Source: Dermatemys mawii (taxonomy: Eukaryota; Chordata; Testudines; Dermatemydidae). From it: a DNA stretch of 64,000 nucleotides. Under the pieces are notes generated by a model, which had not been told where the DNA came from, made no database searches, and saw only the letters and a list, made by a program, of their open reading frames with translations. Numbering within the stretch: position 1 is the stretch's first letter; each line of letters opens with the position of its first letter. Where the stretch lies: assembly GCA_007922305.1 (NCBI GenBank), contig ML677386.1, positions 12,691,830 to 12,755,829 of the forward strand. Direction: 5' to 3'. The position numbers were made by a program, and so were the translations under genes. Shown here piece after piece: positions 20,976 to 34,440 of the stretch.

Positions 20976-22429
20976 GCTTTCATCAGAGAACTACTGCTTT
21001 TTTGGGGAAAACACCCCCTCCCTGGGAACCTTAAACATTTGATATTAATTCATGTCCTCCAGTTTGGTTTCACTCTCCCAGTTATTCCTGCCATTAGTGC
21101 TCTGTCCTGTTGCACAAGAAACCTGGATTCACTAGTAGGGTTCAATTTTTAATTCTCCCCAGAATAACACGGGTTAGCTACATTCAGCCATTACAAAAAA
21201 GTTCTTTTCTGGCAAATAAAAGAAAAGGGAAGGGAGTCCCATTTAATTTTCCTTGCTGAAAAGAAAGGGAGCCATGACCTAGATCTGGAAGGAGAGGAGT
21301 ATATTGGGTAAAAATTGGCGTGTGTGTGTGTGTTCCTTGATTTCCTCTAGAGCTCCTGGTTTCCCATTACAACACAGGTTTTGCATGTACTTGCGTGTGT
21401 GTGTGTGTGTACATACACATACATGCATACCTCAGAACCACCTTTAGCATGAATTAACCATTGGGTTTGCAATGGGAGTGACAACGTGTATCTCTTCTGG
21501 ACTTCCTGCTCCCCACTCTCAATTCCTCTGCTGGGTCCCAGATTGGGGGTCAGTGCAGCCACAGCAGTGGATCCCCTTTGTCTCTTGCCACGGGAAATGC
21601 TCTCACAGATGGTCCCCTCCTCCGGTGGTTCTTGAGGAGCAATGAAGTTAGGCTCAGGGGAAAGAAACAGAAGAAAACTCTGTTTGTCACTTGTTCACCT
21701 TCATTTAATGGAGCACAGTTCATTTGTGGAGCTGGCCCATTTGACTCTAAACTTTGAGTTGAATATATTTAATGAAGATATGGGACCTGCAGCAAGCAAG
21801 TGGTACTTGACCAGAGAGAACAAATGACATCAAGGCTAAGTCATGTCTACCTAAGTCTTGAGGGGAATGCCAAGTGCAGGTAAGACTGTCTATAGAGTTC
21901 TTTTCTAAGTTCTGTGTCCTATTTGGTTACATAAATTGCATCTTGTTTTGGAGAAACTGCTTCTGTGTCACTGCATGCTATTACTGACCACAGGATCCCA
22001 AAAGAGGGAACTCTGGCAGGGTCCAGCCCAGTTGACTGTTAGGCACTCACAAGATGTAGGCTGGGAACCCTGTCAGAGAGTGGTTGGGTTGCAGGATACT
22101 ACCCCAAAGGGATGTTGAACCTTGCCCAGCCACTTAGGCGGGGTTTACTCGAGGGCCTGGAACAGGGTTTCAGAAGGGAAAAGCTATTAGGGAACCATGA
22201 TGGGACCAAGCTGGCCAGGTACGCAGTTTACGGCCATGGGACCAAGCTGATCTATTATATGTAGCTGCTGAGGATGGTAAACTTACCTGTATGGGGTAGC
22301 TAAATGTCATATCCTCCTCACCCTAATTGCTCTCTTTGGGGCCTACTATTTCAAAACATAGGTTTCTAGGATCTAATGTTACTTTGGAAACATGCTGATG
22401 ATAGATTGGAGCAGAGTTAAGGTAGCTGA
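20976..22429. other. Unassigned DNA with microsatellites
   Basis: (GT)n tracts at about 21,319-21,334 and 21,394-21,411 are followed by 'acatacacatacatgcatac'. No other recognisable element. Confidence 0.45.
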
Positions 22430-22620
22430 CAGGCGAATAGTGGGGAGTACTGGGTTTCAGCAGACTTGGGTTCTGTTCCTAATATACTCTTTAACCATGG
22501 AAATGTTACTTAATGCTCTGTGTCTCAGAATCCCTGCCTATAAAATGTGGCTAATTAAACTGACCTATGAAAAATTCTCCAAAGATTTTCAGATGAATAG
22601 CACTAGACTGAAAGGATCTA
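22430..22620 (+). mobile_element. MIR-type (CORE-SINE) fragment
   Basis: The phrases 'cagacttgggttctgttcct', 'accatggaaatgttacttaa' and 'ctgtgtctcagaatccctgc' then 'ctataaaatgtgg' follow the MIR consensus order (tRNA-derived head to core). Identity is low, as expected of this ancient family. Confidence 0.55.
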
Positions 22621-25600
22621 ACTGCATTTCTCTTGATTTAAAATCAGAATCAAGCCCTATGGCCCAGTCTTTGGGTCTATCCAAGCTGAACAAATGGGTC
22701 AAGGTGACCTTACACCACCTCCAGTGATCTCCAATGTCAGGGCACCCTTGGCTGCCTATGTAGGGCAACTTTCCCCTCTGTACCACCAGAGCAATGGAAA
22801 ATGGTATCAGGGCTGAGGCCCTGGACCAGTGAATACAAGTTCTCTTAAATTATTACTTACCATGCATAATACTGCTATATATTGGCCAAATATGTTTGTT
22901 ATAGTTCAGATTAATTTTAACAATTTGTTCTTACCTTTTTTTCCCTTATTTTAGTGTGTTAACAGAAATCAGCAGCTGCCTGACAAATACTTGGCTGCCA
23001 AACTTCCTTAGGGATTGAATCATTTGCAGTGACATCAGGGAAATTCCTAACCGTAATCGGTGAGATTTACTGATGCCACTAGTGAGGTGATGTATGACCT
23101 TTTGGGAGAAACCATTTGAAAAGATGTATGTGCAGGTAGGTGGATGGAGGGGAATAGAATGATTAGAATTGGTTTAAGGCTCTATAGGTGCTATCATGCA
23201 GGATTTTGTATCTGCTGAACTGATTCTGAGAGGGGCTCCAAGGGGTCTGTATAGCTTGAAACTGTTCTGCATTTGATTTCTTTCTCTTCCTTCTTTATAT
23301 TTCTAAGAACTCAGCCTATCTGCAGAAACTGCACTCATTTGTTTCCTCTCAGGATTGTGTAGAAGAGACACACTGTACTCTGTTACATTAGTTCTTTCTG
23401 CTGATGCTTAATCTAAAATTTTTTAAAAACCCTAATTTTAGACTGAAAGTATAGACCACATTGAGGGCAGTCTTCATGAGTTAACTGTTCACTGGTCTTT
23501 TACAGCAGCTGTAGATTACTGGGTTGTGGTGCAAGGGATGCCCCATTGCCCCTTTCCCCCTGTACACACAGCTTATATTGGTTGCAGAGGTGGGGGTGTA
23601 GAATCCATTATGGTATCTTTACACTATCTGACAATGCTCCTTACACAGAGTGATAAGATCAGGGGACCTGAGTTAGGGGATTTAGAGCTGCTGAAGTGGC
23701 AAAAAGCAGTTGGTGCATGAACAAGGATTGGTCGTGAAGTGTTTTTCTTTTTGCACATGGAAAGATAATACTGAGTACCTGGAACTCTCACTGACATTGG
23801 TGAGTTGGCAGGGGAAAGGGTTTAGATGCTCTGTGCCTTTCAGGATCCGGCATTTAATTGCAAGTTAAAATCCCATATATCAAAAATCTATCCAAATAAC
23901 AGTACAATGAAAATAGACAATTTTTAACAAACATTTGAACCTGGAATGACTTCTTTTTTGAATGAGGATAATCTGCTAGTCTGCATGTTTCAGTTATAAT
24001 GAAACTGTGGCTAAACAATGTAACATGATTTATACCCTCGTATTAGTGTGTAAAATGAATCATGCTAATCAATTTAATTTTCCTGAGCATAGCAAGATCT
24101 TGTCTTTTCTTAAAAAATGTAAGTCTGATCTCTAAACCACGTAAACCAGATGCCAAGCAATCTCATCTCAAATCTCATGCCCCAAACGACCTTGATGTGT
24201 TTTATTCCTCCTGTTGAAGTGTAAGAATGGATTTAACGCAGACTGTCTCAAACTGTATCAGAGCTATTAACTTTAAGGTTATAAGAACTGTGGCTTGCTA
24301 GAAATAGAGGTCTACGCTGTAGCACACATCTATGCATTTAAATGGAGTTGAAAGAAAGGGCTGCCAGATGCATTCTTCTTACATATTAAAATAATTGTGT
24401 TGATTCAGCTTGGTTATGAAGTATTGTTGAAAGCATGTGGTGCTGCAAAAGTCTTTCGTTAGCAAGAGAAGATATTTTAATAATTTTTGTGTTTTTTCCA
24501 AAGTGACAAAAAGTCAGAAGCATTTGAGTTACCACAATATTCATTTAATCTTTATGAATTGACTTTTCAGTATCTGTTTTCTTCGCTATCTCACACATGC
24601 CTCATGTTGAAAAGTCCCATATCTCATTCCCCAGTACTTGCAACAGTTTCAGCATTTATTGAGCACAGCATGCATTCTTTATTGGATCAGTGTAGTGAGG
24701 CTGTGTGAATGGTCAACACCTGTGTACTGAGGGAGCCAAACAAGCGTTGGGGGCCGGGGGAAGCTCTCAAAGCAGCAGTGCGGGATAAGAGACCCCTTGA
24801 GATCTGGAACTTAGCACTTTGGGATGTTGGTGTAGCTCACACTTGAGCACACATGATGCTGTAGAGAAGAGAAGCAAGACTAGTTGGTACCAGGGAATAG
24901 TAATCATCATAATAAAATAATACTTTGTACTTGAATAGCACAATTCATCCCAGAAGCTCCAAATGCTTTTCAAATGTGGGTAAGCATCATCTTGACAATG
25001 TGCTAGACCAGTAATCTTAAGACAGGAATGGACTAGGTCACCTACTAGGTCTCTCTCATTTCTGATATTATTATTATTATTTATTTATTATTATGAAATA
25101 CTAAGTAAACTCAAGAGCCACCATTACATTCTGAGGACTGAAAAAGGCAAACGGTCTGAGGTTTGCCATTGCTGTAACTTTGGTTTTATACTGTGCTGCA
25201 GTGATTTGGAAATAGAGTTTATAGATCAACATATTCAGTTTGATTTGTGCATAAATCCAACAGCTGTAGTTGGATGTTAACAAATGGATTGCATGTTTGC
25301 TCTGATATGTCTGATATATGATTACATAACACAGAAAGATGAAGTTGTAATCCTTATTCAGTGTTCTAGGCAGTTCTTTCCCCTCATTTAGCAGCCTAAA
25401 GTGTGGCACCTAGATCCATATTTAGATTCCTAAATAAATGATCTGAATTTTAAAGCTGCTGAATATCTATAGCTCCCATTGATAGAAACGACACCCAAAT
25501 TGGAAGATGAATTTCCATTACGCCAAGGAGTAAAATGTACAATAAGGTCTTTCTACTTGCCATTGAGGGAGAAATACCAGCCATCTGTCTTTGAGGAAAG

Positions 25601-26687
25601 AAAATTGGATGACCCTAATTCTGGCCTTACACTGGTATAGATCAGGTGTAATTCACTTCAGTCAATTGGCCAGATCTTCAGCTGAATTCTGTATTCTCTC
25701 ATCACTGAGGCAGGGCAAAGCAGCTGGAAAGCTGCTCTAAAAGGCCAGCTGGGGATTCTCATGACCTGAGGCAATCACAAGCAAGTGAAATGCCACTCCC
25801 ACTAGGGCTCAGTGCTGTACTGCTCTCCCAGTGATGATCAGAGGATTCCTGTTGTCTTTTCAGACAATAATATTGACCTTTCTGTTATTGGTAGAGGCTG
25901 AGTTATTTTCACTCTTCTCCAGTGATTTGGAAGGATTTTGCCAGAAAGCAGTGGAACTGAAAGGAGGCAATTCCAACCTAAAGAAAACTTGAGCACTTAG
26001 GTGCAGATACAGAGGGCAGAGAGAAATATTCAACAGGATGGAACATATCAATTCCATCCAAACTTTTGAGAGAAACCAGGCAGGGTGGCAGGCTGGCCAG
26101 TCAGCTTAGCTACTTGTCTAATTTTCTGCCTTCCAACCATCTGGCAATTGGGTGGAATCCCAGGCTTCCTGAAATTCCCTGCCTACCTGTCTCTCCACCC
26201 AGCGGTCTTCCAGGGAGCCATGTATCCATAGGCTGACTAGCTAACGGGATGGCCAGCTTTCTGGGCTACTCTGTTCCTCAGCTAGCTGGATTCCCTGGCT
26301 ACCCAGTGTTTCTGATACAAAATAGCATGGAATTTCAATTCTGTGAAGAAATTTGAGTTTGGCTTTATGTCCTAATTTGGGATGAAAAATTTTCAGGAAA
26401 CTCAAAATTTTTGAGAAACTGAATTTATGCTTCCTGTCTAGTTCTATAGTTATAGATCAAGAAAAATAGATGTAAATTGTGTCCTGAGGCCTGTTAATGG
26501 GGGAAACATTTATATTTATCCTTCAAATTTAGGATGTGTCAATAAAATTAATGAATTAGCCTAGCATGACTGATATTGGAAATTTCATATATGAGTCATG
26601 GATTATGAGTGATCTTCACCCCTGTTATTTAACTCTTTTGCCCTACAACTTCTTTCATTGCAGAGTTAGTAGCCAGATTAAATATAT
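22621..26687. other. Unassigned DNA
   Basis: An (ATT)n tract lies at 25,065-25,095. At 24,895-24,990 'gctccaaatgcttttcaaat' resembles the 3' part of MIR/L2 in reverse. At 25,395-25,480 and 25,610-25,670 are partial short repeats. At 26,085-26,290 an internally repetitive stretch uses 'gctggc' and 'tagctgg' words. No frame looks coding. Confidence 0.4.
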
Positions 26688-26884
26688 GGAGATATGCCTA
26701 TCTCATAGAGCAGGAAGGACCTTGGAAGGTCATTGAGTCCAGTCCCCTGCCTACAGTAGCAGGACCAAGTATTGTCCCCTGACAGATTTTTTGCCCCAGA
26801 TCCCTAAATGGCCCCTCAAGGGCTGAACTCACAACCCTGGGTTTAGCAGGCTAATGCTCAAACCACTGAGCTATCCGCCTCCTA
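26688..26884 (-). mobile_element. Cry-type tRNA-derived SINE (minus strand)
   Basis: Read on the minus strand it starts 'aggaggcggatagctcagtg' (tRNA head with Pol III A box). The B box 'gttgtgagttcagccc' is about 40 bp on. Then come 'agggatctggggcaaaaaat'-like and 'ggactcaatgaccttccaag' phrases, and it ends in 'ctatgagataggcatatctc'. This is the tortoise Pol III/Cry SINE, established as a marker of cryptodiran turtles. It is almost full-length. Flanking target duplications were not clearly visible. Confidence 0.85.
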
Positions 26885-27969
26885 TTGTTTCACTAGGATC
26901 AGACCTTTCACTGGTTTGGGTGGAGAGATTTTATTTATTTATAACGTACAGCCCTGCAGCCTTTGAATTCCTCCTTTCTCATAGGGTTTTGTCCAATGAA
27001 AAACATTAAGCTCCCGTTAAAAAAAACCAAACACTCCCTTTCTGCAGGACAGACGTGAAATATGGTCCTGGAATTAAAATTCAGTTGATGTATTTCACAA
27101 TTTCTTTTCCTGGTTAAATATACTCCCAAGATTAAAACCTTTATTTTGATAAATATTTACAAATCTGAATAATCTTCCTTTATCACTCCCTTTATATTAT
27201 TAACTGCTAGAATTATAACCACGAATGAGTGGACTAAAGCTAGCAATCTGTGAAAGTACTATCAGCAATTGAGTTCCTTACTGATTTGTGTGTGCTAGTT
27301 TTAGGGATCACATTAATTCCACCCCAAAATTTCTATGCACAACCTGTATGATCAAAAACATAAATTTAAAAATTAATATTAAATAAAATTCACATCTGTA
27401 AATCTTACTAAATTAGTGGAAGACAGAAAGAATATCAAGGCATTTTTCTTTCCTCAAAGACAGATGGCTAGTATTTCTCCCTCAATGACAAGTAGAAAGA
27501 CCTTATTGTACATTTTACTCCTTGGTGTAATAACCTGGGTGGATCCTTTTCAAATTCTGGGCCATCTGCAGCTGAAATTTCTTTGCCAAGGTAAAGGAGC
27601 TAGCCTATTGAATCTTAGATTATGATTTTAGCACTTCTACATAACCAGACATGTACGAGATAACAGACACAATGGTCATATTGTTATAAACTTTCTTCAG
27701 GTTTGAATACACTAAGTAATCTGAGATCATTTTCTTTTTGTGTGCGTGATCACAGAATTTTTTTTTCCTGAGTGGAAGCTTTGAGTCAATAAAATGTTTG
27801 TGATACCAACAGAAAAACCAAGGCCTTCCTTGCTGGAGCAAAGTCCATGGTTGTCACAAAACCAACCCCCTTCAGCAAGCAACTTTCTAAAATAGAAAAA
27901 CAACAAAGAAGCAATTGATGGGACTGAAACAACTCTGAGTTGCAGGGAACAGGAAAAGTGGCTCAAATC
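26885..27969. other. Unassigned DNA
   Basis: Mostly AT-rich. Overlapping frames of 60-80 codons near 27,416-27,966 lie on both strands and have no recognisable domain. Confidence 0.4.
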
Positions 27970-28440
27970 CCAAAGAACAGGTGTGACATTCCCTGGTGTT
28001 ATCTGGACTAGTGACCTGTTAGGTCACTCCAATCCTCGACTCTGGGAGCCAGCGTTACCCTTCTCTGTTGTGAGAACCCCACTCCCGGGCTCGTCACATG
28101 TAAGCATGTGAGCTGCTCCCAGCTATATGAGTGAGCACTTTTCGCCAGCCACTGCTTGGATTGTGCAACTGAATGACATTAGTCAATATCTCCAGTCCCA
28201 GATATAACCCTAGGAAGCTCCATCTTGCAATGTCCAGTTATGCCTGCTGGACCCTGCAAGCTTATACAAGATCGTCAATTTAACAAAGAATTGACATGTA
28301 CCAGGCTTGTTATCCCAAGGGGTGTCTCTGACACGCTTCAAACCAAATGCACTGCTTCAGGTAGAATAAACAAACAAGCTGATTAACTACAAATGATAGA
28401 TTTTAGCTGCACAACAGAAGACCTTTGGAGATTTCTAAAG
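27970..28440. repeat. Dispersed turtle repeat, LTR-like
   Basis: Phrases 'gtgacattccctggtgttat', 'tggattgtgcaactgaatga', 'tggaccctgcaagcttatac', 'aagaattgacatgtaccagg' and 'cttcaggtagaataaacaaa' occur in the order of a repeat I know from several turtle loci. Orientation and class are unknown. Confidence 0.45.
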
Positions 28441-30535
28441 AAATCTCTCATGCATGCAATCTGTGTTGTCTTTTAGGTCTGCATTCTCAGTCCTGCTGTT
28501 TACTCTGTCAGTTGGAGGCAGGGAAAGAATAGGCCTGGGAAAGGAATGAGCATGTGTTACAGTTATACTCTGAGAGCGGCTCATTTATACACTCCGGGCT
28601 GCTCTCTTGCAGGTTTACAGAATGTGGTTCTGGTGTTGCAGTCACTGTGTTCATAACTGCCCCTTGATATTAAAGCAGAAGCACAGCTCAGTTGGCGGAG
28701 CTAAACTGGGACAATGCTAAATGAATGCAGAACAATGCCCGAGACACTTATCATGCAAAGAGGATTTGTTAGATAAAAATGTTATTTCTAAGGCTCATTT
28801 CACAATGGTAGATTTTATAATATAATCAAGACTATTAAATCACTGAATTTATTCCCTGGAAACATGTAGGCAATAGTGAAATCACTGCTGCCTGTTTTCT
28901 ATGTGGAATATTGAGATTTTCTTTAGAGGTCATTTAAAAAACCAACTCCCCAAAAAACAACTCCCAAATCACAGCCTTACCAAATAGATTCATGTTCATC
29001 TTCATTCTGCCCCCCTCTAGTGGCATCTAGTCCTGCATGAGGGGCATCAGAGAATGGCTGCCTGTCTGCTCCACTCCACAGGAGGCTGCACCAGCAAGTC
29101 CTGCTCCGCTGTGTGGCTACCTGATCCCATTCTATGACATCAGTTCTGCTGGTGCTGGCCTGATCCTCACCACTATGTCAGCTCTGCACCACCCCCACTT
29201 CACTGTCAGTTTACTCTGAAGTCAGATCTGTGCCACCACTACTAGTGCAGTTAGGCCTCATTGCAAAATCACCTCTGCACTGCTGCTTCCAGGTCAGTCT
29301 AGTCCAGTCCCACAGAATCTCTCCACACAGGGTTCAGAATATCCATGTGAAGAACCCAGAGCAAAAGGGGATCCTTTGCCAGAGTCCATGAAATATCATT
29401 TCTATTTCATGGACTCCTATGGTAAGCTTGAATCCCATTCCTGAACCAGGATCTACTACCTGTACAGACTTGGTGACCCACTTACTCCAAGGCACATCTA
29501 TTGCCTTTCATGAGTACAGTCACAGTAACAATCCATTATTTATATACTAGGAACATAGATACATTCCAACTAAAATAACATAAAGACAATGTGTGGAACT
29601 ATGGCTAAGCAACATCATAATTCATGTAAATGAAGCTGGCTAATGCCAGCCATTTCCTTTTCCCTATTGGGGGAGCAGAAAGTTCCATTCCTCTAAGATT
29701 TCTAGCTCTGAGAAGTACAGGAGCATACAGTGATATTCTGGAGTATATCCTTATTCCTTAGTCAGGTAAATCTGTACATTAGCCTTGTTCCAGGAAGACT
29801 CATATATACCATTGCCAGACACTGGTCCTTTTCACATTGTTTCTCTCCCTGGGGTTTTTGGTTGATGCGGTATTGGTCATGTCCATCACTTTTAGCTGTG
29901 CTCCACATGTCTTGGAGGAGGGCTGAGCACTGTTACTTCAAGCATGAGTTACAGCTGTCTTAGCCTTCTTTATAATGAATTCTTTTAGCAGTCTGGCCAG
30001 GGCCTCAGAGATAAGTTGCTGAGCTGGGTCAGGCATGGTTACTATTAAGCTTACCAAGCTACCTTTCCAGCCTGTGAAGAGCCCAACTGCCCTACCGCCT
30101 TTCCTGTGCCACACATCACCAATGAAGGAGATACCAGCCCACACATTTGGTGCCGATTATCCTGTTTCGGGATATACAGTGCACATCCTATATGTTTGGT
30201 TATTCTCACTTTACACCACGATGAACTGACTGGTGTATGATAAGGAAAAACAAAGCAAAATGAAACACTCTGGGCCAATTTTTCCAAAGCTTGTCCACAC
30301 AAAGCCTCATGGGTGTATATCTTGGCATTCAAAGCAGAGTGGCATACAGGGCTGCATTAGGGGAGACTCTGGGCTGTTGTGTGGTACTTCCTCGTGTGAG
30401 TATGTATTACTCAGTGTGGGAAACGTCTGCTTAGTAATGAAGAGTTTTGGTAAAGTGAGAAAATGCTACTGACTGTAAAACTCCAAACAGCCCTGCTTTG
30501 CCCATTTGACTTTCTTTGATGTCCTAATGACTCTA
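28441..30535. other. Unassigned DNA with one perfect hairpin
   Basis: A perfect 13-bp inverted repeat (29,382-29,394 and 29,404-29,416; 'gagtccatgaaat') flanks a 9-nt loop. About 28,980-29,320 is GC-richer with repeated 'ctctgcaccac/ctgtgccacc' words and no domain. Frames are short. Confidence 0.4.
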
Positions 30536-30642
30536 GAGCCAGGTCTACACCACAGACCTATATCGGTATCACTACATCATTCAGGGGTATGAAAAATTCA
30601 CTATAGCCGCTTCAGTGCCATTCATAAAGACAAGCCCTAGGT
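30536..30642. mobile_element. Small foldback MITE remnant
   Basis: It begins 'aggtctacaccacagaccta' and ends 'aagacaagccct', which are diverged inverted ends of turtle 'gtctacac' MITEs. The 'tatatcggtatcactacatc' centre is typical of the same family. Confidence 0.42.
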
Positions 30643-31339
30643 AGCTGCAGTTTCCTAATGAGTATCATTTAGAGTCTATTACATCTAATTTAATTGCATA
30701 TAAATACAGACTTTGAATAGACAATATAACCTGGCAGTATAACAATCTGTACAATCATTCTTTTCATGCCATATTTTAAAAATGTTAAGTCCCAAAGAAA
30801 CAAAAAAGCAACGTGACACATTCTTCTCTAGGTTCATTTTTGCCTCATTAAGGTTTGACACAGCTCTTGGGATGATTAAGAGTTTGTCACTTTTGCACCT
30901 CATTAGTTTGGTGATTCACAGTGAGGGGTGCACTATCTAATGACTAAAGCATAATTCATTAATTGAGGTCAAGCTCTGTTTATGTGCATAAGGTTCATTG
31001 TGTTACTAGCTTAGCTGTCTGCCTGAATAGTGACACATCTCTGTTCTTTAGGATGTCATAAATGTTAAACATGTCAGTGAGAAAGAAGGACTTTTAAAAA
31101 ACAGTATTTGCCTTATAGTCCTTTGGGCTATACTACCAATGGCTACTACTACAATGGCTTCCTGGGCTTCTAAAAGTGGACCAACTTCTGCAGTTCCTAC
31201 TCTGGCAAAACTCCCACCGGTTTCCAAGGCACTTCCACAGGAGTAAGGACTGCAGGGTTTGACTAAATGTTCTTTACCACTTTAGAACTTCAAACATGAC
31301 TAGTAACATAACAAAGATTAAGTCAGTCATCTTCCATAT
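30643..31339. other. Unassigned DNA
   Basis: AT-rich, with no frame of interest and no repeat recognised. Confidence 0.4.
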
Positions 31340-31500
31340 GGATAAGTAAATATTATTATTCCCATTTTATGGAGAGGAAGACTTTGTGTGGGTATTTAAT
31401 GCCTTGCTGTAGTGCAGAGTGCGAGTAATTGTGGGAGCTAGAATTAGAACAGGAGAGACAGCTGCTTCTCTTGATCTCAGATCACCAGACTACTTATTTC
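31340..31500 (-). mobile_element. MIR-type (CORE-SINE) fragment, reverse orientation
   Basis: The order 'ttattattcccattttatgg', 'gagaggaag' and 'gctagaattagaacaggaga' is the reverse complement layout of MIR ('cattttacagatgggga' then 'agaacccagg'). Strongly diverged. Confidence 0.5.
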
Positions 31501-31639
31501 ACACTATCATAGCAGTGCAAAGAAAATGATACGCATTAGATGAAAGAGATCACTGAGACTGTCTCAGAAATGTCGTATGCATGCTGTATGGTTAGACTGT
31601 GTCTGCATCTCCATTAGGAGAAAAGGTATGGTCTAACTC

Positions 31640-31883
31640 ATAGGGCTTGTCCTCACTAGCACGGGGAGAGATCGATCGCCAGCGGCACCCCTGTCAACTC
31701 CATAACTCCAGCTCTCCAAAAGGCGCAAGCTGGAGTTGACGGAAGAGCGCACCGCCGACCGCCACTGCTGTGAGGACGGCAGGTAAGTCGGCTGTACATA
31801 TGCCGATTTCAGCTATGTTATTAACGTAGCTGAAATTGCGTATCTACAGTCGATCTCCTGCCCTAGTGAAGACCAGCCCATAG
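31640..31883. mobile_element. Foldback MITE of 244 bp with an inner palindrome
   Basis: The left end 'tagggcttgtcctcactagc' matches the complement of the right end ('atgggctggtcttcactagg') with few differences, and similarity continues inward through 'ggagagatcgatc'. Inside, 'atttcagctatg' and 'cgtagctgaaat' (31,804-31,834) form a second, smaller hairpin. GC content exceeds that of the flanks. Most likely a non-autonomous PIF/Harbinger-like element. Confidence 0.6.
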
Positions 31884-34234
31884 TAACCAATCTGCTCTCT
31901 CTTGCACCTAGTCTTCAAGCTACTGGATTTTCAGATGCACTTTGCTCTTCTCCAACTGCAGCTGCTTCTGCTCCAACTACTGAGCTGCCCACCACTCCTG
32001 TTTCAGTGATATGCTTGGTCTGGATGGAATATAGTTGCTACATCAGTCAACCTCTTCCCTGGTTCCCTCCAGGGCTTTGGCTCCAAGACTTTTCTTATGT
32101 GCTGGGCTCTCAGGAAGCTGGCTGGAGGTTCTCTGTGAACCTGGACCATCATTTCTTGACTGGTTGTTCAAATACAGGAAATTTACTAGCTGCGATTTTG
32201 TTCTATCCGCAGGGATGATCTGTCCTTCTCAGCATAACTCAACCACCTGATTTTAATTCAGCTGCTCATACGTCATTTTCCCCTTTCTGCTATTTTCCCC
32301 CATAAACAGATTAATGAGGCTTTTTCCTTTGTGCTTTTCAGTCTACAGTATATGTTTTTGCAACTGTTGGCACTTATGCTATTCACACTGTTACAGATCC
32401 CACAAACTCTGCCACCATATATGTTACATTTCAAGGCAACTGCACCTCTATTTCCCCTCAGGGCTCTGGCAAGAGACACTCACTGTCAGGCTTCAACCTC
32501 CCCAGCTGTTGCCTTGCTTGGGTGGAGACCTGTGGTGCTCTCCCTTCTGACTGGGGTATTTTCAGGCTGCTCAAATCCCTGCCTTCACTGTGTTACTCCC
32601 AGTACAGACCGGTTGCCCAAGCATACCTGTCCTTGATTTCTCATCAGAGCTGCTTAACAAGTGTAGTTGCTACAGTGATAAGTACTACACAGCACTTTCT
32701 ATGCAAGCCTATTTCATTCTTAAGGGAAAAAAGCATTAGAGAGAAAACAAATTACTAGCATAATTTGTGTAAGTTCTTCTACTGTTTTTAAATTGACCAG
32801 AGATCACCCCAAACCTAATGTGGGTCTGGCAGGAGCAGTCTTTCAACACCCTAGCCTAGGAGTTTTGTTGTGGTTACAAGTTCAAGAAAGCATAGAACAA
32901 AACAGTCTTATGCGACCTCAGTAGGCCCAGTCCTTCCAATCCTACCATAAGGATTGGGGCCCTCAATGGACCAAGGTCCTGTCAATTTGCTGGGTGAGAA
33001 AGAAGGTGCTGCATCAGGTTAATCCCCGGCTATTTTTCCAAAAATTCATTCTTTGGCTGTTAGTCTCTGGAAAATCCAGTTTGAACTAGTATATGTATAT
33101 GTCCACAGGGGTGTCTTCAAAGGGATGATAACCTACAGAATTACATTACCATCCCCCTCCTACTAGAGATGGTACATATAATGCCACAATAACATACATG
33201 TAATTACATTTTTAATACAATGTACCCCATAGGTATTAAATCTAATTCAGTAACATGTAACTTAATTCAATAAAGTTTATCTTAATTTCATAAAATGTGT
33301 TCAGGATATTACAGGATATTGTCAGTCTGTCACACGTTTGCCATTAGAAAAATTGGGGAGCAAAGAGCTTGTGTGTGCCTTTCAGATGTAAAAAGTTGAG
33401 AAATAACTGCCAGCATTTTACTACAGAGGGATGAAAATTACCTGGTCTCTCTATTGTCCATTCTACCTGTGTTTTTAGAGGTGGGTGTGTTTGTTAGTGA
33501 AGAGGGAGAACATGTAAAGATTTTTTTCCCTTTTCTTCTTGAAAGTAAGAAATCCCTCAGAAATGTGGAAAAAAAATACCATAGATCATGCCAAGCGGAC
33601 TACTCATGTGAGTAAGGTTTGCAGAGACAGGCATAGGGCGATGATTGTTGCTGCTTTTAGACCACGAGCCGGTCAATTGCCGGTCTGTCACCATGTTGAT
33701 GATGATGATCTTGCTGGAGTACATTGCAGGCTAGACTGCGTGAAGGTTGCCACTCCTCAAGCACAGAGGGAGGAAGAAGAAATCTACTGATTTGCATGGA
33801 TGGCAGCTATAATAGACCGTCTCTAGTGCAGCCGTCCCTGCCACCTGTCATGTGGACTATCATGCCCCGCCTCTGCCCAAAAACCTTGTGATTTCAGTGC
33901 CCAATCCAACTTCTGCTGAATTCAGTTGGAGTGGGCTTTAAAAACAGTAAATGGTAACACTACACAACAAGACAGAATGAAGTATTCACTACAGCCGTAT
34001 ACAAAGTGGGCGTCATTAAGACATGAGAGTAGCATAAGTTGTTGTACCAACCACAGATAGCATTGTACTTCCATTCGTAAATAGATCTAGCTGCTCAGGG
34101 AGAGCTTTATTCAGGCTCTGGATGGAAATCAGTCTAATTCTTAAAGGATATCTGTGATAACATGAAGGCACACGACCAATTTCAAGCCAATACGATTGCT
34201 AGGGTCTGGACCTAATTAACAATGGCTAAAAAAG
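31884..34234. other. Unassigned DNA
   Basis: Frames of 70-101 codons around 32,006-32,758 overlap in all phases, are rich in Ser, Leu, Cys and Pro, and match no family I know. A frame at 33,539-33,790 contains a Asp/Val run encoded by (GAT)n at about 33,694-33,711; no domain seen. AT-rich tracts at 33,180-33,300. Confidence 0.4.
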
Positions 34235-34440
34235 TGTAAGGCGTGGTCTACACTAAGGAATTTGCATGTATGCAACTACATCAGTGTAGTTTGGGATGCA
34301 CCCATGTAGCAAACTAAGCTATAGCAGTGTAAGCTTCACTTTGCACCAATGATGTGTGTCTCCATTATGATTTTGCATTGGCATAACTATGCTGATATGG
34401 TTTAACAGATGTGAATTTCTTTACTGTACATCAGTCCTAA
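34235..34440. mobile_element. Foldback MITE remnant
   Basis: It starts 'gcgtggtctacactaaggaa' and ends 'gtacatcagtccta'. Core phrases 'gcataactatgctgatatgg' and 'cccatgtagcaaactaagct' resemble turtle 'gtctacac' MITEs. Ends are diverged. Confidence 0.38.

Noticed and set aside
32006..32758. Cluster of overlapping frames of 70-101 codons
   Set aside because: All phases are open to a similar degree and the composition is low-complexity; no homology recognised.
33539..33790. 83-codon frame with an Asp run
   Set aside because: The Asp run is a (GAT)n simple repeat and the rest matches nothing I know.
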